A stretch of DNA of 64,000 nucleotides from Symsagittifera roscoffensis. Lineage: Eukaryota > Xenacoelomorpha > Acoela > Convolutidae. The stretch covers positions 48,937,724 to 49,001,723 of the forward strand of contig NC_087068.1 of the NCBI RefSeq assembly GCF_963678635.1, given 5' to 3'. Each line of letters opens with the position of its first letter. Positions within the stretch are counted from its first letter, which is position 1. This document shows positions 45,801 through 57,800 of the stretch, in pieces. The notes under the pieces are model-generated. The model searched no databases, was not told the DNA's origin, and worked only from the letters and a program-made list of their open reading frames with translations. Made by a program: the position numbers and the translations under genes.

Positions 45801-48800
45801 CAGTCAGTGCATATGCTAGATGTGGCAATCCAATGGTATATTGATGGATCATAAACATCATAAGAAGTGTATTCTATGTTTGAAGTATTTTGGAGGTTTT
45901 CTTATAAAATCTTGTTTTGCTTGATATAATCGGATTTTTGATTAAATCAGGGCGGCGGACACCCTCACCACAAATTGGACTTCATCTCATATCAGCAGTA
46001 CCAGAACCTGTACCCGAGACCAAAGTTCCCAGAACACAAACTGCCACCCCCGCCCCCGGGAGCAGTAGCTGCCAACACCAGCACTACTTCCGAGGAACAG
46101 TCTTCTACAGGTAGGCTCACATGTTAGTAGGAAGAAATTTCTAAGACAGAAATCTTAGTGCTGTAGCCTTGCATTGTAAGTGTCATGTTATGAAACAAGA
46201 ACAGCTATGTAGTTAAAGACCTAATGGTCATCGAGGCGTTTTTGGTCTCGTAAGGTTCCATGACTCAGTGATTAGCGAGGGTATTTTTTAGCCATATTGC
46301 GAAAGAAACATTAAAATCTCAATGATGTAATTATTGAATACTTAAATAAGATTAAGGATGATATTTTTCAATGCTCGGTTGCGTGCGGTTGAAGTATTGC
46401 GTTTGGTTGAGATTAGCCTCTAAATCAAGCAATATAACTCCTTCAATTCCATTGGATTAAATGGTCCTAATAAGAAGTCTTAAATCTACATAGTAGGTCA
46501 ACCATTCTGTAAATTTTTAGCTGAGAAAAACAACTCCAAGTCCAATACCTCCAAAACAAGTGGCAATAATAACAACAGCAAACAGAACCCCAGAAATCAC
46601 TACTATCCTAATCCTGCAGCTAGCTTCAACCACCCGTCTTCAGCCATGCACGGAGGAGGAGGCCACTTAGCGAGGAGTTGGGACTCACCTGCCGGGGGCT
46701 TCTATGACCCGAATGGCATGCACCACTACATGGGCTTCTATGATCCCCACTTGAAGCAGCGCAAGAGGATGCGACAACAGTCCACTAGGTTCTACCCGGT
46801 CATTAAAGACTACTCCTACCAAAAGTTCGACGAGAAGGTAAATTGTGTTGATTTTTTGGAAAATAAGGATTTGTTGGTAGTTATTTGAGAATCAATCCTG
46901 TAACTACAACCCCCCCCCCCCAATACGGGGGGGGGGGGGGCTTTTACAAAATCTGCGTATTCTTGACCATTGATTTTCTTCTTTATCGGGCGGGATGGTT
47001 TAGCTGTACTAGGTACCATATGTGGAACAGTCAAGGAGATCTGTCTTTTGGGATGAGCGGATAAAGCTAACGAGGTCAGGTTGTAAAAAATTAGGCTTGT
47101 TTTTGTTTCATCAATTGAAAGTTGGGGGGAATTTTGTCTTCGGGTGTGTTTTGTTTTTCTAGTTTTTTGCACGCTAAATCATCGGCCAAAAGTAATCATT
47201 AGACTAGGTCAAGTGATATATATTGAAGCCTTTTAAATAGTAATTTAAACGACAATAAAAAATTTAAAAAATTTTTTTTACTCAAGTGTCGAGAAAAAAT
47301 GGTTTTAACTTTTGATTTTTACTTTTTGTTTAATTTGGAGCAATTGAAATCAGAAAAAATTGTTTCATAGATGAAAAGCGGTTTTTTAAGCTTTGAAAGT
47401 TTTCGAAGCTACATTTATCGCTTCTTTGTCAATGAAAACTTTTCAAATTTTTTTAAAAGCTAACTTTGATTTTTTCGATTTGTTTTGTTATTCATTTTTT
47501 GAAGACAAGTGTTGTTGCTTAATTTACTGAAGCTCTAAATTTTTTTATCTTTCTTCTCACCACACCCTGCACAAAAAAGGTACAAATTTAAAATATTGCT
47601 GTTTTTTAAAAATAGTCGGAACTTTTTATGCTACTTGCACAGCAACAGACTATCTTTGCTTGATTCTGGAATGTTTGTTTTAATTATGTTCTGTAAATTT
47701 AGGTGTACTACACAGTAAGCGGAAATTTTCAGTTTTTTCTTGACATCAAGTTAAACTTTAATTATGTTCTGTAAATTTAGGTGTACTACACAGTAAGCGG
47801 AAAATTTTCGTTTTCGTTCACATCAAGTTAAACGTTAAATTTCACCGAGGAGCTGATCTTCAATGAGCGGGAGGGAAATTCAATGTATCTAGATTAAAAT
47901 TAGAAGAGCAATGAAACGGATATTATAAAAGGGTAGGTGGATCGAAAGGAAGTGATTTATCAATGAACGAAGAGGAGACACTCATTTAATCGTTTTTTTA
48001 AAAAAGAAAAGTCATTTTGATCACGTTCAAATTTGATTTTTGGGTTGAGATTTGATTTCTTTTTCAGTTCAATTGATTTTCTTTGTTGAAAGAAGGCAAA
48101 ATTCACTATCGAGCAGCATATAGGTCACGAAAAGCGTGAACGACTTTTAGTTTCAAATGGATTTTAATTTTCGATTTCTCACCGGAATAAAAAGTTACTT
48201 TTTGATGCATTTTTTTTTTCAAATCGGGTTAATGGACATCAGAAAAATAAAAAATTATAAATTGATCAAAATATTTTTTCTTTGAAGTTTGAAAGTTCTT
48301 TCAAAAACAAGTTTATTTTTTTTCTGTTTGCTTGAGTTCATTAGTACTTTTCCAACTGCTTGTTCGCTAAATGTTTTCTCTAAATGCTCCGAAAATCGAT
48401 GTTACGGTTTTTTAAGATTCGATTAACGTTCTTCAGACTCTTATATAGGTCGTGATGAATTTCTGAGGTCGTTTTTTTTTCTTCAGGAAAAGTGTTTAAG
48501 TTTGTTCATGCTCAAATTTGATTTTTCGCTTTAAAGCCATTTGTTTTTACTTTGCAATTCGAAAGTTGAAGTTTTTTCTGTTTCCTTGCGTTCAATGATT
48601 CTTTTCCGTTGTCTGTTGGCTATGTTTGCTTATTTTTTGTTTTTGTTCACGATACGTGTTTTTTTTGCTGTGCTTGAAGCGCAGTTTTGTTCTTTTGCTT
48701 AAGAATAGATAAACGTAGTTCAGATTCTAATAGAGGTCGTGTTTATTTTGCGCTTTTTGAGGAAAAGTTTTATAATTTGTTCAGGCTCAAATTTAGTGTT

Positions 48801-51800
48801 TCGCGTTGTACTTTCTACTTGTAAGTTCAGTTCTTTTCCTCTGGTAAACAGAAGTCAAATTCCTTTATCCAACGGCAAAAATTAGAATGCCACTAAAAGC
48901 GTGATCGACTTGTTTCGAAAATGGATTTTAAATATCACGTTTTCCAGTGGAATTAAATATTTGCCTAGTGATCTATTTTTCTCAACTTGATAGTTTTAAT
49001 GAAACTTTCGAAAGCAAGTGTCTCGTAAACGGGAACTAGTCTTTTTCACGTAAACAACTTTTCTTACAAATTTTCAACTTGCTTTTTTATCGCTTTATTA
49101 TCTTAACAATTTCAGGTTCCTTAGCATTAGGCCTAGATATAACGCTTTCGCTTTTGTACTCTAAGGTCCTGAGTTCGAATCCCGTTGGTTTTTCAGTATG
49201 TATGCAATTGGAAAAAAAGTTTTGGTCAATAATTGTGATTTGTCGGTCTTTCGTTTATCAGCTCCAGTTTTTTCGGCTTAGTTGCCACATCCACATCACT
49301 GGTGTTCTTTTGCTGCAAGCAAGTATCAAGGTAGTTGCAAGCGTCGTTCGTTGTAATTTTAGAGCTAGAGTTTTTGTCTGATAAAAACAGGTTTTATGAA
49401 AATGTTGGGATTGGTTTATATTATTAGACGCATTAGAAATTTTTTTCACTTTTTGCAAAAACTTAGTGTTTCTCAAAAACAATTCGACCGATTTTCAAAA
49501 AATGGCTACCAATGGAAAGACCGCCTCTTCTCCTGTGTGCTTGCATACTCCCTTAGTCTTTTTTTTAGCTTACCCCTCTGTCCTCTGTCTGCAGCCTTCG
49601 AAAAAGCCAATTGGCGGAGCATTTGATCCATATTGTTGATTTTTTTCGTTTTCTCAAAAACTACCCAATCAAATATAAGATAATGTTTTCGATGAATAGA
49701 ACGGAGTTTATAAAGCTCCCCTGGATAAGCGACTACGCCCAAATTTTCTTTCAAAAAGTTATGGCACTTGGAGAATTCAAAATTTTTAACCGTTTTTTAA
49801 ATTTTTGACTTTTCTCGAGAAATACCCTCCAAAATGCGAGTTTTTGAGTTAATCGAAACTTCAGGTTGCGTTAATCTTTTCTGCATAATCGGCTACGCCC
49901 AAGTTGTACACAAAAAGCTAAGGTTATTGGAAATTTCAATTTTTAAGAGCAATGAATGTAGTGAAGACTCATAGATCTTGGTGATTTTGTTTTGTTTTCA
50001 GGGAAAAGTCTTAAAATGCTCTGATAACTACAGATGTGCATTCATACATATTAACGCATTTATGAATGCACTTAGGTATATTTGCTCTTTTTGAGTTGAA
50101 TTGAAATTTATCTGCTAAACGTGACGGAAATAGCACTTTCCAAATACGACCGTGGAAATGGCGCGAAAAATCGTGAACGATTTCTAGTTTCGAAAGTGGA
50201 ATTTAGTTTTCAGATTTTCCAGCGAAATAAAAACTTTACCTGTTGATCCAATTTTCTGAGGTTGTCTTAATGTTATCAGCAAAGTGTCAATCATAAATTG
50301 TTCTAGAAATTCAAAGAGCTTAAAGGTAGATTTTTTGCAACAAAGTCAGTATTTTTGTTGTTTACTTGCGTTCTTTATTTTTTTCCAACTGTCAGTTGGC
50401 TTTGTTTTTATTTTTTGACCGTTTTTAGACTTTTTTCTAACTATCCTGCAAAACCTGATATCATAGGTTTAATCGAAACAAAAGGTTGTTGAAAGCCTAT
50501 TTTTATAATTGGGTACACCCATTTTTTTGGAAAAGTTTTATGGCCTTCAAAAAAGGCAAAGTTGTGAAACTTACAGTTTTTTAGAAGTTTTTTTGAATTT
50601 TCTTAAAAATGTATCCTCAATCGAAAGAACCCGTTGCGAGAGTTTTTCTTGCGGAAGCGGCGGTTCCTTAATTTTTGTAAGAGAAATGCTATGTTATATA
50701 TCTTACGGAAGTTGAAATGTTCAAAAATTTTTTTTTTTTTCGATTTTCTTGTTGTTTTACATTTCTCGAATCTTCAGTGGCTATGTTCTGGTTTTATGAT
50801 CAAATTGGGTTAATTATCAAAAAATTATCAAGCATACAAGATCTGCCTTTTTTCATGAACATTTTTCCACTCATTTTTGGTCGACAAAATGGTGTAGAAA
50901 TGAATGAAACGGGAGGTTTCAAGGAAGGTGTTAGACGCTCTTGATTAACGTAACCGAAGTAAAATTTAAGCAATGTATGTTTTTTTTGTGTGCGTCTCTG
51001 GGTGATAAATTGTCCCCCTCCGTGATCAGCTCCAACGTTGACTACTTTTTCTCTGGGTTAAATGTCAGTTTACTTTTTGTTCTGGAATGTTTTTCGTTCA
51101 GCTATCCTAATTTGTCCTTACTTGTAATGTAGACTCCGCGAAAGAAGAAGACGAGACATAGCAACAATCCTCCAATGGAACACCATGTAGGATGGATCCT
51201 GGACAACCAGGAACATATTCCGAGGAACCGAAACAACTCGTGTGGATCCAGTGTGGCGGATGGACCTCCTGCCAGTGCATCTCTGGGAAATAGCTATACC
51301 GGGTCCTCACCGGCTGCAGCTGCGGCATTCAACATGGGTCCTGCACATCCCTCGCAGGAACTGCTGAAGGAAAATGGATTTGTGCAGCAGGTCTACTACA
51401 AGTACAGAAGAAGGTGTCTCAAAGGTATATTCGCAAATGAAATTCGCTTTTTCAAAAGGGCCTAGAAACAAATTCGATTCTGTTATTTAGTATCTAATGC
51501 TCAGCATTCGAAATCAACGTCAATCACTAGGCCGAGAGATCGATGCCGGACGACGCCAGATGTTTTTGTTTGCCACAAAAGCATCTTAAAGTTGACTGCA
51601 GAGGATTTTTTGAGATTGTCGTTTTTTCCGTATTTTGGACGAGTATTTCACTTCTATGTAATGCTTGCGGAATGGAATATGGGCTTGAAAGTATATTCAA
51701 CCTAATGATTTTAGGGATATTCAGCTATGAAGAGGGATTTCTACTACCCTCTTCAGCATATTTTTATCAGTAATCTCTGCATTTAGAGAGAAAGACCTTG

Positions 51801-54800
51801 GGCAATGGTCAGTCACAAGAGATGAACACTCTGTACAGGTTCTGGTCTTTCTTCCTGCGTGAACACTTCAACAGGAACATGTATACTGAGTTCAAAACAC
51901 TTGCACGCGAAGACTCCAAAGACGGATACAGGTTAGTTATTAAGGTTTTTTTTTGAAATTTCGAATAAAGTTACAGAAGTCAATCATTCTTTTTGGTTTT
52001 GTTGAGCTCATTCGCACTTTTCCAACTGATCTGGTGGCTGTTTTTGCCGACCATTGGAACGATTGTGATTTAAATTGGTTTTCTCAAAAGAAAGCCTGTA
52101 AGTGCTCGTTAAAGCACTGTCAGTCGTTATTCGTGTTCCACGAAGGTTTTCAAGAAGCTCTTTCAGTGTCGAGAAAAACTGGTATCATTTTTTTATATTA
52201 AGACTCAAGTTTCAGAGAAAAAAGGTTCTTCATTTCAGCGTTAGGCAATCTTAAACTTGAAAATATTATCGACTGTTTTAAAGGCATAGTGTAATTTGTC
52301 GGTTTATCATCTCACTTTGAAAACACGGGTAAAAAATAAGGCGAAATACAGTAAACCAAATAAAAGTGGAAAAACGCAAATTGGAGTTAAATAATTGCAT
52401 ATTTTTAATTGTTTTTATTAGTTCGACCGAAGATGAGTAGGATCTCTTTAATTATATTCCCCTCGGGTACCTAGTAACGAATATTTCCTCTATAAAGAAA
52501 CAAACCAACGGTTAAGCATATGAAAATTTTATACCTAGTAGCGAATGTACCCCTTTTGCAAAAGGGGGATATAGTTAAAGAGATCCGATGAGATTAACAG
52601 ATTTAATCCATTTTGTTTATTCCGACCAAAAAAAAATTCTTTATGATTGATTGAAACTTCCTGATGAATTTAGGTTCATTTTTTGGCTGAAAATTTAACA
52701 TACGTTTTTGTTACTTTTGTCTCTAGCAATTGATCGAGGAAAAAAACCTTCTTTTTTAATTTAAATTACTCTCTCACTTAGTTTACCTTTAAGTTCATTT
52801 AACAGAAGTGAATATAGTGAAGACTCGTATATAGTTCTTGATGATGTTTGTTGTTCTTTTAAAATGCTCTAATAACTACAGATGTGCATTCATACATATC
52901 AATGCTTTTATAAATGCACTTAGGTATATATGCACTTTTCCAATTGAATTCAAATTCATCTGTTAAAAGTTAGGTAAATTGCATTATCCAAATACGAAAC
53001 GTGGAAATGGCGCAAAAAAAACCTAAACGACTTCTAGTTTCGAAAAGGGAATTTGATTTTTAGATTTCACAGCGGAACTTGTTAATCCAGTTTTTTCAAA
53101 ATAAGTTAATTTTATCAAAACAGTGTCAAACATAAAATCATCTTGAAATTTAAAAGTTAAGACCAATTATTTTTTACATTGAAATTCGGAAATAAGTGTG
53201 TTTCCTTGCATTTGTTAGTCTTTTCCAACTGTCTGCTGGCAATATTTAGATGAAACCATTCTGCTGCTTTTTGTTCACCAAAATTTGTTATTGCACTAGC
53301 GAGCCTATTGTATTGGTATGACTCTACTTTTTTTGCAAGTTAACAGTATATAAAAATGCTTATTTGGTCGCATTTCTATTTGTATCTCGATCAGTAACAT
53401 TGAAATTGTCAATACACAAACAAAGCGTAGTGTATTATTACGAAGAATTTTTTTAATCCAAAGTTGCAAATAAAAGTGCTCATTTTTAGCATTTTTGGTG
53501 TATTTCAGTTTAATCATTTTTAAGCTTATTTAAGCATAAAAAATTTAATGGCATATGTTGCTGCTTTATTTCCGATTAGTATTAGGCTGCCTTTTGAAGA
53601 TATGTTTTCAAAAGGTATGGGATTTGTTGTTTTTCGTTTTTTTTTTGCGACGCTTTGGAAAACTTTCGCATTTTTGCAGAAATTTCAATTTTTCTCTAAC
53701 TACTGAACAGATTTTCAAAAACTAATATAATACCAATGGAAAAACCGGCCGCTCTTCTATGTGTCTGCATATTTCGCTATTCTCTTCTCATTTTACCTCA
53801 CGTCCCACTGCCTTCGAAAGTTTCAGTAAGAGGATTTTTGGCCTATTTGTTCTGAATTTTTTCATTTTCTCAAATATCAAATGCAATCTGAGATGATGGT
53901 TTCAATCAAAAGAAAAAATTATGGGAGGTTCTCGTTTTCAAGCGGCTGTTCCCTAAATTCGGTAGAAAAAAGTTATGGTCTCGAACAAACCCATTTTCTT
54001 ACATTTTGGTTAAATCTTAAAATCTTGAAAAACTACCTTGCCAAATCAGAGATTAAGGATCTTGCTCAATTGGCTATGCCCTTCGTTTTCAAAAAAATAT
54101 GGCTTTGGAAAATGTCCAATTTTTGAAATTTTGCCCGTCTTTGGAAAGTTTTTTTTTCAAAAACTAACTTGCTGATTCTGAGGTTGATAGTTCATTAGAA
54201 TTAACATGGTGCTTATATTTTCCCTGCATGATCTGTTTTACCTTATATGTTTGTAAAAAAGCTGATATGGCGTTTTTTAAAGAAATTCAAGAACTTTTTC
54301 CGCATAAAATTTGCAATTTGATAGAAACTAGCTACTTTATTGGTGGCTAGTGTTAGTTAATTACTAGTCGTGCAGCAGATGTGAGAACGTGATACTCCTA
54401 GTCTCAACAAGTTTTTTGGGAGGTGTATTTCTAATATTTTCCTTATTCCAATTTGTTTTGCCTGTTTAGAGCTCTTTGTAGCATTTTTAACCTCTCGTGG
54501 GTTTGCGAAGCTCAGCTTCGCTTCTCTGTAACATGTGTTCTCTGCTTTACTTGTGGCTATTGTTTGCCGATCGTTAAGCGTCCGTGGCTTAGAGGGAATG
54601 AATTGAGACTCAAAATCTCGAGTTTGTAGATTCGAATCCGATATATAGCAAAAGTTTCACTAATTTGAGGCTAATTTCTACTTCTTCTTATTTCCAGTGC
54701 TGCTTTTTGGCGTTTTGTCGCTATTGTTTGCGAAGCGCAGCTTCGCCATATTGATTCTTTTTTGTGCTATGTTTACTTTGATCAGATCATTCTGTGCTAC

Positions 54801-57800
54801 GAGCTCATTGCTCAGTGACCGGCCACCCTTCTTCGCTAGTAACAACTAAGTCGGAAACTGATGAATTTTTTTGGTTTTCAATTATCCAGTAAATACTCTT
54901 CAAGTATTTAATTTTAAATTGAATAATAATTGAGAAAATATTCTATTAATGGCCAGTTCGCCTCGCTGATTCACATTCATCTCGATTTTAATCTGCAATC
55001 TTGATTGTTCTGATTGTTGAACTGATACACGGCAAGCAAGCCAGCGTGTTGAAATTTGCATCCAAGAAAACAAACTTTTCTGTACTACCAGCTTCACTTT
55101 TGGAAAACCAAATGCAATTTTGCAGTTCTGTCTTAAAAGAAAATTGAGATGTAAAATACATTATTCCACTAATGGGTTCGTCAAAACCTCTCCACCTGTT
55201 TAAGAGTCGATTAATGTAGTTCAGACTCTTAAACACTGATATAAATCGTGATGATTTTTTTTTGTATTTTTTTCCAGGAAAAGTTTTAAATTTGCTCAGG
55301 CTCAAATTAACTGTTTCGCGGTTTGACTTTAAGATTGTAAAAAAGTAATGAACGTAGTGAAGACTCTTATGTAGGTCTTGATGATTTTTTTTCAGGAAAA
55401 AGTCTTAATATGCTCTATTAACCACAGATGTGCATTCATACATATTAACGCATTTATGTATGCACTTAGGTATATATGCACTTTTTGAGTTCAATTGGAA
55501 TTCATTTGCTGAAAGTTACGTAAATAGCACTCTTCAAATACAAACGTGGAAATGGCGCGAAAAAAAACGTGAACGATTTCTAATTTAGAAAGTGGAATTT
55601 AATTTCAGGATTTCCTGCGGAATATAATTTTTACCTATTGATCCAGTTTGCTCTAATGGGGTTTGTTATCAAAAAAGCACAGATCATAAATTGTTCTAGA
55701 AATTCAAAGAGCTTAAACGGCATCTAATTTTTTCCTTGAATTTCGAAAGTTGAGATTTTTCCATTAAAGTAAGTGTTTTTTCTGCTTTCCTGCGTTCATT
55801 TCTCTTTTCCTCCTGTAAGTTGGCTATATTTTAAGTTGAGTTCATTTCTTTATTAAAAGGAAGGCAAACTCGACTATCCAACAGCGAAAGTTTAAAGGCC
55901 ACGAAAAACATGATCGACTTCTTGTATCGAAAGTGGAAGTTAGTTTCGCTGTCTAAGAAAAAAGCTTACGTATTGATCCAGTTTTTTCATATTGGGTTAT
56001 TTTTATCAAAAAGTGTCACAAATTGTTCTAAAAATTCAAAGAGCTGCAAGGGCATCTAATTTTTTCTTTGAATTTCGAAAGTTGAGATTTTTTCAAAAAA
56101 AAACAAGTCAGCTTTTTTTCTGTTCATTTGCTATGTTGGCTATAATTTTTAATGACCATTAGTTTTAAGGACTATTAATTTTCATAAGCCCCTGGTTGTA
56201 ATCGTAGGACGAGACAGCAGTTATACTTTTCGAAATTGAAAGCAAAAGCTCTTATATTGGTGCTTTTCCTTGTAGATTTTATGATTATTAGAAGCGGAAA
56301 TCAGAACGGTTTTGGTTGAATGAAAGTTGTAAGCTTATTGTATGGTTGAGAGCCTTCTGAATAATTTTTATATTCAGGAAATTAATCTTGAAATGAGCTG
56401 CTGGCGGTGGTTAAACTTAATCAATGAAACCTGAATTTTGAGTACCATTTTTTGACACATCCGTTGTTTGTTTTTTTTTGGTTCCCTTGAATTCATTGAC
56501 TAACTTCCATCAGTTGTTTTTAGAGATGTTTGAAATTTTTATGCGTTGTTTAGATATGGACTGGAGTGTCTGTTCCGCTTCTACAGCTACGGCATAGAGA
56601 AGAAGTTCCGCCAGGAGTTGTTCGATGACTTCCAGACGTTCACGATAGATGACTACAAAGTGGGCCAGCTGTATGGACTGGAGAAGTTCTGGGCATTCCT
56701 GAAGTACTCGAGGAAACAGAGCAATCTGGCAATAGATCCTCAGTTGCAACAGGCTCTGGCTAGATACAAGAGTCTGGAAGATTTCCGAGTGGATGTGAGT
56801 GTGGCAGAATTTTTTCTTAGTTATGAAAAAAAAAGTATTTTTTTAATGAAAAATCGAAAGAAACCATTAACTGTTTGAAAATAAAAGCATTGGAATAGAA
56901 TGCTCATTGTTGAGGTTGTTGATTTTTTTCTACACGGTTAGGCTAAGCCAAACGCCTTCATATCTGCAGATAGACTTTTCGGATCAATTTTTGAATTTAA
57001 TTTGTTAACTAACGCCAAATAATACGGTGAAAACTAACCGAATTGTATTTCAAAATTATAATTAGATAAAGCTGAAAGTATTAGTCAAAGTTGGGTGATT
57101 TTTGAGCTCTTCATAGTTGAATTGATGTTTCAGCCAACAAGTTACCCACAGTCGGCACAGATCAAGGGAACTCTGCCGGCCATTGCCAGAGTCAGGACTC
57201 AATCTTCTTGCGGTGAGTTAGGTTATCGAAAACACACTTCTTTTGCTTGCTCCCAAATATTACACTGAGCGAGGCAAGCATGGCAATATTTGAATTTAAC
57301 GGTGGCCTTGTATAACTTATACATTTCATAAACGATACTATTGCGAATTTCAAAGAAGGTAACAGCATATTCGTGCTCGCGTATTTTCCTCCAGACAAAG
57401 TTCTAATTTTAAACTAGCAATTTTTGACAAAATTTTTTATTTTTGTACACCGTCAGAAATATATTGGTTGTTTCTGCTCAAAACTGTTAAATTATTTACC
57501 TGCGTCATTTTTTCCGTTTAGTTAAGAAGGTTTAAAATAAACCAATTTAGGGTAAATTTTTTTTCGTGCGAATTTTCAGATTTTTATTAATGGCACGACA
57601 TCGTTGACGCATTATTGCGGCTCAGAAATCATTCAAAGTTAATTGATTCAATTGAGACGATTAATTTATCACTCTGTACTGTACTTACCACGGTACTCAA
57701 AATCTTTATTAAAAATATTCCATCTTTTTTGCCGAAAGCGACTTCAACAACGATCGACAACAACTGCCCTAAATGGCATCTTATTCTATATAAAAGCTGA

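Larger units (their letters stand above)
46838..51132. other. LARP1 intron, repeat-filled
   Basis: Contains the C/G palindrome, a 79-bp tandem duplication (about 47680-47837), high-copy repeat copies (48000-48375, 48395-48630, 48705-48990, 49950-50415), a SINE-like copy (49012-49210) and a family C copy (49420-49950). No exon recognised. Confidence 0.6.
51932..56553. other. LARP1 intron, repeat-filled
   Basis: Contains a TIR MITE (52440-52586), high-copy repeat copies (52805-53250, 55200-55320, 55345-55820, 55840-56140), a family C copy (53640-54270) and a SINE (54520-54790). No exon recognised. Confidence 0.6.

Noticed and set aside
45917..46114. Arg/Pro-rich frame over the LARP1 exon at 45951
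   Set aside because: It runs through the splice acceptor and leaves the wrong phase for the next exon.
54578..54650. Functional tRNA gene with CAA in the anticodon position
   Set aside because: The acceptor stem does not pair and the module is followed by a tail shared with another copy at 63.6 kb, so it is a SINE head.
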